Assembly: GCF_001425755.1 (NCBI RefSeq)
Contig: NZ_LMDH01000001.1
Span: forward strand, 585,308 to 649,307
Origin: Aeromicrobium sp. Root344
GTDB lineage: Bacteria; Actinomycetota; Actinomycetes; Propionibacteriales; Nocardioidaceae
DNA length: 64,000 bases
Direction of reading: 5' to 3'
Position numbers and translations under genes: made by a program. The notes below the pieces were generated by a model. The model made no database searches. It was not told the DNA's origin and worked only from the letters and a program-made list of their open reading frames with translations. Below, in pieces: positions 50,314 through 58,908 of the stretch (position 1 is its first letter; each line of letters opens with the position of its first letter).

Positions 50314-51251
50314 GCCGAGTCCTTGCCGGTGACCTTGGCGAGCACGTTGCGACCGATGCCGACCAAGGCACTGCCCTGAGCGCCGCGCGCCTGGTTGCCG
50401 GCGAAGTGCGACTCCAGCACGTTGCCCTCGGTGGGCTCGACTCGCGTCGTCCGGTCGCTCGCCATGGTGCGGAACAGTGGCCCGACGAGGAAGTCGAACG
50501 CCCAGGGCAGGGCGTTGAAGCCGAACCGCATCACGTCGTTGGCGATGCCGATCTGCGTACGCGCGCGGTGGCGGTCGAGCCTTTGCAGGGCGATCCGCGC
50601 GACGCGCTCCGGCGACAGCACGGGGGGCGGCGGGCGGCCAGCGAAGCCGTCGTAGTTGGCGGCCTGCTCGTAGATCGGGGTGTCGACGCCGCCGGGCGCG
50701 ATGTAGGCGATCGTCACGTCGTCCAGGTCACGGTTCTCCAGCTGCAGCTGGCGGGCGAGTGCGCGGACGCCCCACTTGCTCAGCACGTACGCACTCATGC
50801 CCGGCACGCTGATGTGCCCGATCACCGAGCCGAACAGCACGAGCGAGCCGGCGCCCTGTGCGCGCAGCACCGGGATCGTGTGGCGGGCGACGTTGACCGA
50901 GCCCGTCAGGTTGGTGCGGAGCACCCCCTCGAAGACCTCGGCCGGCACCTCCTCGGTGCGCCCGTACGCCACGACGCCGGCGCAGTGCACGACCGCGTCG
51001 ATCCGCCCGTGCTGCGAGGTCACCGCGGTCACCATCTTGTCGACCTGGGCGTCGTCGCCCACGTCCGTCGTCAGCACGAGGGTCGAAGCCGCTCCTGAGG
51101 TCTCGCACTCCTGCGCGACCTGCTGCAGTGGTGGTTCACCTCGGGCCACCAGCACGACATGGTCGCCGGCCGCCGCGGACTGCAGGGCGACGGCCCGGCC
51201 GATGCCGCTCGACGCACCCGTGACGACGGTGACGCGGGCGCCTTCCGTCAC
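50310..51251 (-). CDS. Short-chain dehydrogenase/reductase
   Basis: A 313-residue SDR with TGASSGIGRAVALQ for NAD(P), NxxG-type HCAGVVAYG, catalytic Ser/Tyr/Lys in LFGSVIG and SAYVLSKWGV. The extra 80-residue C-terminal region places it among membrane-associated, lipid-type SDRs. GTG start overlaps the alcohol dehydrogenase stop by 4 nt. Confidence 0.9.
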   Translation of the reverse strand: MTEGARVTVVTGASSGIGRAVALQSAAAGDHVVLVARGEPPLQQVAQECETSGAASTLVLTTDVGDDAQVDKMVTAVTSQHGRIDAVVHCAGVVAYGRTEEVPAEVFEGVLRTNLTGSVNVARHTIPVLRAQGAGSLVLFGSVIGHISVPGMSAYVLSKWGVRALARQLQLENRDLDDVTIAYIAPGGVDTPIYEQAANYDGFAGRPPPPVLSPERVARIALQRLDRHRARTQIGIANDVMRFGFNALPWAFDFLVGPLFRTMASDRTTRVEPTEGNVLESHFAGNQARGAQGSALVGIGRNVLAKVTGKDSA

Positions 51252-52429
51252 GGCTTGAGCACCACCTTGACGCAGCCGTCCTGCTTCTTCTGGAACATCT
51301 CGTAGGCCGCCGGCGCCTCCTCGAGCGGGACGTGGTGCGTGGCAAGCGACTCGACGCCCAGGAGGTCACCGTCGTGCTGGAGCACCGTGATGATGTCGTC
51401 GGTCCAGCGCTTGACGTGGCACTGCCCCAGCCGCATCGTGATGCCGCGGTCGAACATCTCCATCACCGGCATCGGGTCGACCTCACCGCCGTAGACACCA
51501 CTGACCGACACCGTGCCGCCACGGCGTACGGACTTGATGCAGGCGATCAGCGCGGCGAGCCGGTCGATCGCGAACTTGTCGGTGAGCGGCTTCGCCAGTG
51601 CATCGGGCAGCATGCCGACCGCGCTGATCGCGGTCTTGGCGATGGGCGAGCCGTGCGCCTCCATGCCGACCGCGTCGATCGTGCCGTCCGCACCACGGCC
51701 ATCGGTCAGGTCGAAGATCGCCTCGGTGATCTCGTCGACCGAGTCGAGGTCGATGACCTCCACGCCGTACGAGCGCGCGAGGTCGAGCCGCTCGGCGATG
51801 CGATCGACTCCGATGACCCGCCGGCCGGCGTTGAGGGCGATGCGGGCGGTCAGCTGACCGACCGGCCCGAGGCCGAACACGGCGACCGTGCCACCCTCCG
51901 GCACGTCGGCGAACTCGAATGCCTGCCACGCGGTCGGCAGGATGTCGGACAGGTAGAGGTAACGCTCGTCGGGGACGCCCTCGGGCACCTTGATCGGCCC
52001 GAACTGCGCCTCCGGGACCCGCAGGTACTCGGCCTGACCGCCCGGCACCGAGCCGTACAGCTCGGTGTAGCCGAACAGCGACGCGCCCTTGCCGGTCTTC
52101 TCGTTCTGGGTCGTCTCGCACTGCGCGAACAGTCCGCGCGAGCACATCCAGCAGTGACCGCATGAGATGTTGAACGGGATCACGACGCGGTCGCCGACCT
52201 TGAGGTCACCCGCGTCGGGGCCGACCTCCTGGACGATGCCCATCGTCTCGTGGCCCAGCACGTCGCCGGGGTGCAGGAACGGCCCCAGCACCTCGTACAG
52301 GTGCAGGTCGGAGCCGCAGATCGCGGTCGAGGTGACCTTGATGATCGCGTCGTTGGGCTGCTGGATGACCGGGTCGGGGACCGTCTCCACCGAGACGGAA
52401 CGCTTTCCCTGCCAGGTGAGTGCACGCAT
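51248..52429 (-). CDS. Zinc-dependent alcohol dehydrogenase (glutathione-independent FDH-like)
   Basis: A 393-residue MDR enzyme. Catalytic Zn ligands are in AICGSDLHLYE, GHETMGIVQEVG; the structural Zn lobe is SCGHCWMCSRGLFAQC. The NAD motif is FGLGPVGQLTARIA. The length and DLHLYEVLGPFL region match the formaldehyde-dehydrogenase-like branch of zinc ADHs. AAGGAG precedes the ATG, which overlaps the SRPBCC stop by one base. Confidence 0.92.
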   Translation of the reverse strand: MRALTWQGKRSVSVETVPDPVIQQPNDAIIKVTSTAICGSDLHLYEVLGPFLHPGDVLGHETMGIVQEVGPDAGDLKVGDRVVIPFNISCGHCWMCSRGLFAQCETTQNEKTGKGASLFGYTELYGSVPGGQAEYLRVPEAQFGPIKVPEGVPDERYLYLSDILPTAWQAFEFADVPEGGTVAVFGLGPVGQLTARIALNAGRRVIGVDRIAERLDLARSYGVEVIDLDSVDEITEAIFDLTDGRGADGTIDAVGMEAHGSPIAKTAISAVGMLPDALAKPLTDKFAIDRLAALIACIKSVRRGGTVSVSGVYGGEVDPMPVMEMFDRGITMRLGQCHVKRWTDDIITVLQHDGDLLGVESLATHHVPLEEAPAAYEMFQKKQDGCVKVVLKP

Positions 52430-52902
52430 CAGTTCTCCTTCGTCGATCGTTGGGCACGGTCGAGCGCCTCGTGGCGGCCCTCGACCAGGAAGGCGAGCCG
52501 TCGCAGGGTCTCGGTGTTGCGCCACTTGAGGCTGAGTCCCTTGAACGGCTCCGGGACGAGGACGCCGGGGCCCGCGGTGGCCTCCTCGGTGATGACGACC
52601 TCGGTCCGGGCACCGATGTCGCTGAGCCGGATCTCGACGCGGCCCTCGCCGACCGGCCACGCCCGCACCTTCAGCGTGATCGCCCGGCCGGGGACTGCTT
52701 CGAGCACCTCGGTGTGGTCGTCGATCAGCAGGGGCCAGGCACCGACGGAGTGATGGATCCGGCTGCCGACCGCAGGCCAGTCACGGTCCACGTCACGCAT
52801 GCGGGACGCCCCCACGACCCACAGCGGATAGAGCCAGCCGTCGGCGAGGACGGTCCAGACGTCATCGGGGGTCGCAGCCATGACGCGGCGGTTGACGCTC
52901 AC
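52429..52902 (-). CDS. SRPBCC (polyketide cyclase/START-like) family protein
   Basis: A 157-residue protein of the START/Bet v1 fold: N-terminal VNRRVMAATPDDVWTVLADG, then RMRDVDRDWPAVGSRIHHSV and a C-terminal helix with LSLKWRNTETLRRLAFLVEG. It probably binds a hydrophobic ligand used by the downstream redox enzymes. The GTG start at 52902 overlaps the stop of a 10-codon upstream frame by GTGA. No in-frame start lies between it and the promoter. Confidence 0.82.
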   Translation of the reverse strand: MSVNRRVMAATPDDVWTVLADGWLYPLWVVGASRMRDVDRDWPAVGSRIHHSVGAWPLLIDDHTEVLEAVPGRAITLKVRAWPVGEGRVEIRLSDIGARTEVVITEEATAGPGVLVPEPFKGLSLKWRNTETLRRLAFLVEGRHEALDRAQRSTKEN

Positions 52903-52931
52903 AGCGTCGCCTTCTCGGATGTCACGTTCAT
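52899..52931 (-). CDS. Possible 10-codon leader peptide coupled to the SRPBCC gene
   Basis: ATG at 52931 opens MNVTSEKATL and stops at TGA 52901-52899, overlapping the SRPBCC GTG by 4 nt. The GGGTAG promoter box ends 9 nt upstream, so the ATG would lie within a few nt of the mRNA 5' end and be translated as a leaderless start. This would couple operon translation to the leader. Evidence is positional only. Confidence 0.45.
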   Translation of the reverse strand: MNVTSEKATL

Positions 52932-52940
52932 CTGGCTGTC

Positions 52941-52966
52941 CTACCCACGGCCCCACGCGGGCAAAC
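52941..52966 (-). promoter_or_regulatory. SigB/SigF-type promoter for the SRPBCC-ADH-SDR-FAD operon
   Basis: Minus strand GTTT (52966-52963), 16-bp spacer, GGGTAG (52946-52941). Matches the consensus except for the last -10 base. Confidence 0.75.
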
Positions 52967-52992
52967 GGCGTCCTTGCCAGGTCGTACGCGGG

Positions 52993-53017
52993 ATTGATCG
53001 CGCGGCCGCCGGGGTAG
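52993..53017 (+). promoter_or_regulatory. Weak SigB/SigF-like promoter for the hemerythrin gene
   Basis: ATTG (52993-52996), 15-bp spacer, GGGTAG (53012-53017). The -10 is good but the -35 has two mismatches. The overlapping TAGATG also ends 6 nt before ATG 53027. Confidence 0.45.
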
Positions 53018-53026
53018 ATGCCTCCC

Positions 53027-53578
53027 ATGACGACGATTGACCTGGGCCGGCCTGAATCGGGCGACGTGATCGACCTGATCATCGAGGACCACCGGCGGTT
53101 CGAAGCCCTGCTCCGCGACCTGCGCAACGCCGAGAGCGACCGCGAACGCGTACGCGCGGCGTTCTCGGCGCTTCACGTGGCACATGCCGAGGCGGAGGAG
53201 AAGTACGTCTACCCGGCGCTGCGCCGCAAGACGTCGGCCGATGCCGAGGAGGTGGACCACGGCGAGGAGGAGCACGCCGAGGGCAACGAGGCACTGCTCG
53301 CCCTCCTGGAGTGCTCGGGCACCGACACCCAGAAGTTCGACGATGCCCTCGAGAAGCTCGCGGAGCTCGTCAACCATCACCTGACCGAGGAGGAGCTGAC
53401 GATCCTCAATCCCGCTCGCGAGGATGTCGGCGAGGCGACGCGCCTCGACCTCGGCGAGAAGTTCGCCACCGAGCGCAACCGGCAGATCGACGATGACTGC
53501 GGCAACATCGTCAACGTCCGCCGGATCGTGCAGGAGGCGCGCGCCGAGGGACTGCTGGACGACTCCGAAGGTCCGTGA
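53027..53578 (+). CDS. Hemerythrin domain protein
   Basis: A 183-residue four-helix protein with hemerythrin His/Glu ligands spread over IIEDHRRFEALL, HVAHAEAEEKYVYPAL (HxxxE), EVDHGEEEHAEGNEAL and LVNHHLTEEELTIL. It may bind oxygen, NO or store iron during stress. ATG 53027 chosen; ATG 53018 lies in the promoter -10. Coupled to the next gene by GTGA. Confidence 0.9.
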   Translation: MTTIDLGRPESGDVIDLIIEDHRRFEALLRDLRNAESDRERVRAAFSALHVAHAEAEEKYVYPALRRKTSADAEEVDHGEEEHAEGNEALLALLECSGTDTQKFDDALEKLAELVNHHLTEEELTILNPAREDVGEATRLDLGEKFATERNRQIDDDCGNIVNVRRIVQEARAEGLLDDSEGP

Positions 53579-54675
53579 CCGTGCGCGAGGTGGGCGTCGA
53601 GGAGGAGATGTTCCTGATCGATCCCCGCACCAAGCGGCTCGCGCCGGTGTCCGACGCCGCGGTCCACTCGACCCGGGCAGCTGAGGACGACCTCGACCAG
53701 GAGCTGTTCCTCCAACAGCTGGAGATCCGCACCCGTCCGCACTCCGACCTCGCAGCGCTGCGCTTCGACCTGGTCGAGGAGCGGCGGCTGGCGGCGGAGT
53801 CGGCCGAGTCCGTCGGCGCCCAGCTGGCAGCCGTGGCGACGCCGGTGCTGCCGCACGAGGACGGTCGTACGACCCCCAAGCATCGCTACGTCACGATGCT
53901 CGAGACGTACGGCAAGGTGCTCGGCCAGGCCGGCCTGGTGTGCGGCACCCACGTGCACGTGTCCGTCGACGAGGACGAGGCGGTCGGGATCATCGACGAC
54001 ATCCAGCCGTGGCTGTCCTTGGTCGCGGCGCTGTCGTCGAACTCGCCGTTCTGTCGCGGTGAGGACACCGGCTACGCCAGCTGGCGGCGCCAGCTCTACG
54101 ACGGATGGCCCAGCGCCGGACCCGTGGAGCCGTTCGGTGACGTCGACGGCTACCAGCAGGTCACGCGCGAGCTGATCGCGTCCGGCGCCGCTCTGGACGA
54201 GGGGATGCTGTACTTCGACGCCCGGCTGTCCCGCAACTTCCCGACGATCGAGATCAGGGTCGCCGACGCGTGCACCGACCTCGACGACACCGTGCTCATC
54301 GCCGAGGTGTCGCGCGCCCTCGTCGAGACCGTCGCGCGGGCGCGCGCAGCCGGTGACATCCCACCGCCCTGGCGGGTCGACCTGTTGAGGGGTGCCCGGT
54401 GGCGCGCCCGGCGCAACGGGCTCACGGAGTCGTTGATGGATCCGGTCTCGCGGGCCGTCGTACCGGCTGACAAGGCACTGGGCGTGCTGCTCGACCACAT
54501 CCGGCCTGCGCTCGAGGAGCACGGCACCGCGGCGCTCGTCGAGGAGGGCATCCGCCGTCTGCTGGCCGACGGCACCGGTGCGGAGCGTCAGCGTGCGGTC
54601 GCGGCGGAGTCCGACGACCTCGCCGCCGTGGTCGACGACGTGGTCCGCCGGACTCGCGCCTCGTTCGACGCTTGA
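53575..54675 (+). CDS. YbdK-type carboxylate-amine ligase (GCS2 family)
   Basis: A 366-residue ATP-dependent ligase of the glutamate-cysteine ligase 2 family. Signature GVEEEMFLIDP opens the protein, with QLEIRTRPHSDLAAL, GTHVHVSVDED and SRNFPTIEIRVADACTDL following. YbdK enzymes have weak gamma-glutamylcysteine activity and their true substrate is unclear. GTG start coupled to hemerythrin, so it probably belongs to the same stress unit. Confidence 0.9.
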   Translation: MTVREVGVEEEMFLIDPRTKRLAPVSDAAVHSTRAAEDDLDQELFLQQLEIRTRPHSDLAALRFDLVEERRLAAESAESVGAQLAAVATPVLPHEDGRTTPKHRYVTMLETYGKVLGQAGLVCGTHVHVSVDEDEAVGIIDDIQPWLSLVAALSSNSPFCRGEDTGYASWRRQLYDGWPSAGPVEPFGDVDGYQQVTRELIASGAALDEGMLYFDARLSRNFPTIEIRVADACTDLDDTVLIAEVSRALVETVARARAAGDIPPPWRVDLLRGARWRARRNGLTESLMDPVSRAVVPADKALGVLLDHIRPALEEHGTAALVEEGIRRLLADGTGAERQRAVAAESDDLAAVVDDVVRRTRASFDA

Positions 54676-54678
54676 CGA

Positions 54679-55320
54679 TCAGTCGTAGTCCGACTCGTTG
54701 TCGAGCGAGATCCAGTCCGACGACTTCTGCGTGGTCGTCGAGCCGTCCTTCTTGATCAACAGGGTCCCGTCGACGCCGAGCACGGTGTAGGAGGTGCTGT
54801 CCTTCTTGGCCACGAACGCGTCGAGCTGCGGGTCATAGCTGCCGGGCAGGTCGATCACGGCGCCGCCGCTCGGCTTGGTGACGAACCGGAACGACTCACC
54901 GGAGGAGTCCTTGCCGCAGATCGACGTCTTGGCGTCGGTCGTGGTCGTCTTGTAGAGGATCACGGGATACGAGCCACCGCAGGCGAGGCTCAGACCGGAC
55001 TTCTTCTGCTCAGCGTGCGACACCGGCTGGGTGCCGCAGTCGGGCAGCAAGCTGTCCTGCTCGGTGCCCTCGACGTTGAACTGGGTCTTGGGCCCCTCGC
55101 ACTTGGTGGTCGCCGTCGGCTTCTTGCTCGGCGTCGCCGACGTGGTCGGCGGAGCCGTCGTCGAGGTCGTCGTGGTCGAGTCGCTGCCGACCGCAAGAGG
55201 CTCGGCCTTGCCGTCGTCGCCCATCAGGCGCCAGCCGGCGAACGCCACGACGGCGAGGACACCGACAGCGAACAGGGCGAGGAACACCCTCTTCTGCCGC
55301 TGGGAAGCGGTCTGGCTCAC
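54679..55320 (-). CDS. Membrane-anchored extracytoplasmic protein, unknown
   Basis: A 213-residue protein: N-terminal anchor VFLALFAVGVLAVVAFAG (about 12-29), a Thr/Pro/Ser-rich linker, then a 140-residue outer domain with four Cys (two likely disulfides) and an Asp-rich end. GTG start with GAAGGGG upstream. It lies alone between the YbdK ligase and guaA. Family not recognised. Confidence 0.75.
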   Translation of the reverse strand: MSQTASQRQKRVFLALFAVGVLAVVAFAGWRLMGDDGKAEPLAVGSDSTTTTSTTAPPTTSATPSKKPTATTKCEGPKTQFNVEGTEQDSLLPDCGTQPVSHAEQKKSGLSLACGGSYPVILYKTTTTDAKTSICGKDSSGESFRFVTKPSGGAVIDLPGSYDPQLDAFVAKKDSTSYTVLGVDGTLLIKKDGSTTTQKSSDWISLDNESDYD

Positions 55321-55369
55321 TGGTGTTCCCCTTCGATCGACTCAGACGACCCTAACAAGACGGGTGGTC

Positions 55370-56929
55370 TCACTCCCACTCGATCGTGCCGGGCGGCTTG
55401 CTCGTGATGTCGAGGACGACCCGGTTGACCTCGTCGACCTCGTTGGTGATGCGCGTCGAGATGCGCTCCAGGACGTCGTACGGGAGGCGGCTCCAGTCGG
55501 CGGTCATCGCGTCCTCGCTCGACACCGGCCGGAGCACGATCGGGTGCCCGTAGGTCCGACCATCGCCCTGGACTCCGACCGAGCGGACATCGGCCAGCAA
55601 CACGACCGGGAACTGCCAGATCTCGCCGTCGAGGCCGGCCGCCGTCGTCTCCTCGCGGACGATCGCGTCGGCTCGGCGCAGGATGCGGAGGCGGTCGGCG
55701 TCGACCGCGCCGACGATGCGGATCGCGAGGCCCGGACCGGGGAACGGGTGACGGCCGACGATCGCCTCGGGGATGCCGAGCTGGCGACCGACATCGCGCA
55801 CCTCGTCCTTGAACAGGGTGCGGAGGGGCTCGATGAGGCTGAACTCGAGGTCCTCGGGCAGACCGCCCACGTTGTGGTGGCTCTTGATGTTGGATGCTCC
55901 CGCGCCGCCACCGGACTCGACGACATCGGGGTAGAGCGTGCCCTGCACGAGGAACTTCACGGGGGTGCCGGGCGTCGCCAGGACCTCTCGCTCGGCGGCC
56001 TCGAAGACGCGGATGAACTCGCGGCCGATGATCTTGCGCTTCTCCTCGGGGTCGGAGACGCCCGCCAAGAAGCCGAGGAACTGGTCCTTCGCGTCGACGA
56101 CCTTGAGGTCGACACCCGTCGCCTCGACGTAGTCCTTCTCGACCTGCTCGGCCTCGCCCTCGCGGAGCAGGCCGTGGTCGACGAACACTGCGGTCAACTG
56201 GTCACCGATCGCACGCTGCACCAGCGCCGTCGAGACCGCGGAGTCGACTCCGCCCGACAGGGCCGAGATGACGCGGGCGTCGCCGACCTGCTGGCGAATC
56301 AGCTCGACCTGCTCCTCGACGATGTTGCTGCTGGTCCAGGTCTGCCGGCAACCGGCGATGTTGACGAGGAACGACTCGAGGATGCGCTGACCGTGCTCGC
56401 TGTGCAGCACCTCGGGATGCCACTGCACGCCGGCGAGCTTGCGCTCGGTGTGCTCGAACGCGGCCACCGTGGCGCGCGGCGAGTTGGCGTTGACGAGGAA
56501 GCCCTCGGGCGCCGCGACGACCTCGTCGCCGTGCGACATCCACGAGGTGAGCGCCGTGGGAATCCCGGCGAGCAGCGTGCCCGGCTCGACGATGCTCACG
56601 GACGTACGGCCGTACTCGCGCTGTCCCGTGTGCGCGACGTTGCCGCCCAGCACCTGCGCCATGGCCTGGAAGCCGTAACAGATGCCGAACACGGGTACGG
56701 CGGCGTCGAACAGGGACGCATCGAGCTGCGGCGCGCCGGTCTCGTAGACCGATGAGGGACCGCCCGAGAGGATGATCGCGGCGGGCTGCTTGGCGAGCAT
56801 CTCGTCGATCGGCATGGTGTGCGGGACGATCTCGGAGTAGACCCTCGCCTCACGCACCCGGCGGGCTATCAGCTGGGCGTATTGAGCCCCGAAGTCGACG
56901 ACGAGAACAAGGTCATGATCAGGGGCCAC
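55370..56929 (-). CDS. guaA: GMP synthase (glutamine-hydrolysing)
   Basis: A 519-residue enzyme converting XMP to GMP. The class I amidotransferase has [11 protein letters not shown] (catalytic Cys) and [14 protein letters not shown]; the PP-loop synthetase has [10 protein letters not shown], and the dimerisation domain ends [12 protein letters not shown] 56929 is preferred because TAGGAT ends 7 nt before it and overlaps the ATG at 56938. Confidence 0.97.
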   Translation of the reverse strand: MAPDHDLVLVVDFGAQYAQLIARRVREARVYSEIVPHTMPIDEMLAKQPAAIILSGGPSSVYETGAPQLDASLFDAAVPVFGICYGFQAMAQVLGGNVAHTGQREYGRTSVSIVEPGTLLAGIPTALTSWMSHGDEVVAAPEGFLVNANSPRATVAAFEHTERKLAGVQWHPEVLHSEHGQRILESFLVNIAGCRQTWTSSNIVEEQVELIRQQVGDARVISALSGGVDSAVSTALVQRAIGDQLTAVFVDHGLLREGEAEQVEKDYVEATGVDLKVVDAKDQFLGFLAGVSDPEEKRKIIGREFIRVFEAAEREVLATPGTPVKFLVQGTLYPDVVESGGGAGASNIKSHHNVGGLPEDLEFSLIEPLRTLFKDEVRDVGRQLGIPEAIVGRHPFPGPGLAIRIVGAVDADRLRILRRADAIVREETTAAGLDGEIWQFPVVLLADVRSVGVQGDGRTYGHPIVLRPVSSEDAMTADWSRLPYDVLERISTRITNEVDEVNRVVLDITSKPPGTIEWE

Positions 56930-57002
56930 GCGGCCCATCCTATCGGCCTGAAAATAATGTGGAGAACGTCGTAACCCTGTGTCACCGCGGTCGTTTTACA
57001 GG

Positions 57003-57100
57003 GTGGATCTAACAACACTCCCTCCCGTTAGATCATGTGCTGCTCCTCGTGGCACAACAGGGCCCGACCCGTGAGCTCCCTCCCGGTCGGGCTCTGTGCA
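57003..57100 (+). ncRNA. 6C small RNA
   Basis: Two hairpins with C-rich loops, the defining pattern of the actinobacterial 6C RNA (mycobacterial B11). Hairpin 1: GATCTAAC/GTTAGATC (57006-57013 with 57027-57034), loop containing CTCCCTCCC. Hairpin 2: a 13-bp stem 57057-57069 with 57085-57097 (one G-T pair), loop again ending CTCCCTCCC and serving as terminator. A GTGC...GCAC element lies between. In mycobacteria the C-rich loops pair with G-rich sites in target mRNAs. The promoter is not clear. Confidence 0.85.
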
Positions 57101-57162
57101 TTCTGGGACTTTTCGTCCTGCCCGCGACTTCGTCGCGGCCCGGGCTCCGGCGGTGACTTGCT

Positions 57163-57187
57163 CGCCCATCCGAACCCCGGATGGGCG
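57163..57187. terminator. Hairpin terminator for the GMC oxidase operon
   Basis: CGCCCATCCG (57163-57172) and CGGATGGGCG (57178-57187) form a 10-bp stem with a 5-nt loop, 27 bp beyond the GMC oxidase stop on the minus strand. It may also back up termination of the 6C RNA. Confidence 0.75.
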
Positions 57188-57213
57188 ACTCACGCACCGC
57201 CCATAGGGGACGC

Positions 57214-58908
57214 TCAGCTCACGCCGATGATGGGGAGGTGCAGGGCGGCCGGGGCATCGGCGGGCACGACGGGATTCTTGGGCGCCACCGGCTGGAGCTT
57301 GCGGTAGGCCTCGCCGACGGGCGGGCGTACGTCGTCCTCCCCCTTGTTGGGCCAGTAGGAGATCGCGCGTTCCGCCTGCGCCGTGATCGTCAACGAGGGG
57401 TTCACGCCGAGGTTGGCGCTGATCGCCGAGCCGTCGACGACGTGCAGGCCCTCGTGGCCGAACAGCCGCTGGTAGGGGTCGATGACACCGGTCTCGGGCG
57501 AGTCGCCGATCGCGCAGCCGCCCATGAAGTGCGCCGTCAGCGGCACGTTGAAGGGCTCGCCGATCGTGCCGCCGGGCGTACCGTCCATGTGCTCGGCCAT
57601 CCGCTGCACCGCCTCGTGCGCCGGCGGGATGAACGAGGGGTTGGGCGCGCCGTGGCCCTGCTTCGAGGTCAGCTTGCGCCGGCCGGTGATGCCACGCTTG
57701 GTGTACGTCGTGATCGAGTTGTCGTGCGTCTGCATGACCAGGGCGATGACGGTGCGCTCCGACCAGTGCCGCAGGTCGTACAGCTTGAAGATGCTGGCCT
57801 TCTGCCGCCACATCTCCTTGAGCCACACGCGCCAGCGCGGCGTGCTGGTGCTGCCGTCGGTCAGCACGGTCTGCATCAACGACATCGCGTTGGAGCCCTT
57901 GCCGTAGCGCACCGGCTCGACGTGTGTGTGCTCGTCGGGGTGGAACGACGACGTGATGGCGGCCCCGTGGCTGTAGTCGATGTCACGGCTGTTGGCGATC
58001 GCACCGAGCAGCGCCTCGGAGTTGGTACGCGTCAACAGCCCGAGCCGGTCGGACACCTGCGGCAGCGCACCGCGGTCCTTCATCTTGTGCAGGAGCTTCT
58101 GGGTGCCCATCGTGCTCGCCGAGAAGATGACCTGCTGCGCCGTGATCTTCTTGTGCGGACGGAACCGCTTGTTGGTGCGCCGCGTCTCGATCTCGTAGCC
58201 ACCACCGGCGAGCGGGGTGACGGAGGTGACCGTCGTGAGCGGGTGCACCTCGGCGCCGCCCTTCTCCGCGAGGTAGAGATAGTTCTTGACCAGGGTGTTC
58301 TTGGCGTTGTGGCGGCAGCCCGTCATGCACTCGCCGCAGTGCTTGCAGCCCGCGCGGTCCGGTCCGGCGCCACCGAAGTAGGGATCGGCGACCGTCTCAC
58401 CAGGTTCGGCGCCGAAGAACACGCCGACCGGCGTGTGGTGGAACGTGCCACCGACGCCCATGTCCTCGGCGACCTGCTTGATGATCGTGTCGGCCGCGGT
58501 CTCGATGGGATAGACCGAGACGCCCAGCATGCGCTTGGCCTGGTCGTAGTAGGGCGCCAGCTCGGCCTTCCAGTCCGTGATGTGGCCCCACGCGGGATCC
58601 TTGTAGAACGGGTCGAGCGGTTCGTAGAGGGTGTTGGCGTAGACGAGCGAGCCACCACCGACACCGGCGCCCGACAGGATCAGGACGTCCTTGAGCTTGT
58701 CGATGCGCTGAATGCCGTAGCAGCCGAGCTGGGGCAGCCACAGGAACTTGCGCAGCCGCCACGAGCTCTTGGCGAAGTCCTTGTCCTCGAAGCGCTTGCC
58801 GGCCTCGAGCACAGCCACCTTGTAGCCCTTCTCGGTCAGCCGCAGCGCCGAGACGCTCCCACCGAAGCCCGAGCCGATGATGACGACGTCATAGTCATGG
58901 TCAGGCAC
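57214..58908 (-). CDS. GMC oxidoreductase, ChoD-like
   Basis: A 564-residue flavoenzyme very close in pattern to mycobacterial ChoD (Rv3409c): VVIIGSGFGGSVSALRLTEK, GAGVGGGSLVYANTLY, CKHCGECMTGCRHNAKNTL, HVEPVRYGKGSNAMSLMQT and DGSAISANLGVNPSLTI. ChoD is named a cholesterol oxidase but its in vivo substrate is debated, and the Cys cluster is unlike simple cholesterol oxidases. GTG start; overlaps the aldehyde dehydrogenase gene by 8 bp, forming an operon. Confidence 0.9.
   Translation of the reverse strand: MPDHDYDVVIIGSGFGGSVSALRLTEKGYKVAVLEAGKRFEDKDFAKSSWRLRKFLWLPQLGCYGIQRIDKLKDVLILSGAGVGGGSLVYANTLYEPLDPFYKDPAWGHITDWKAELAPYYDQAKRMLGVSVYPIETAADTIIKQVAEDMGVGGTFHHTPVGVFFGAEPGETVADPYFGGAGPDRAGCKHCGECMTGCRHNAKNTLVKNYLYLAEKGGAEVHPLTTVTSVTPLAGGGYEIETRRTNKRFRPHKKITAQQVIFSASTMGTQKLLHKMKDRGALPQVSDRLGLLTRTNSEALLGAIANSRDIDYSHGAAITSSFHPDEHTHVEPVRYGKGSNAMSLMQTVLTDGSTSTPRWRVWLKEMWRQKASIFKLYDLRHWSERTVIALVMQTHDNSITTYTKRGITGRRKLTSKQGHGAPNPSFIPPAHEAVQRMAEHMDGTPGGTIGEPFNVPLTAHFMGGCAIGDSPETGVIDPYQRLFGHEGLHVVDGSAISANLGVNPSLTITAQAERAISYWPNKGEDDVRPPVGEAYRKLQPVAPKNPVVPADAPAALHLPIIGVS

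Noticed and set aside
57006..57034. GATCTAAC/GTTAGATC as a transcription factor operator
   Set aside because: It forms the first stem of the 6C RNA with the diagnostic C-rich loop, which explains it better.
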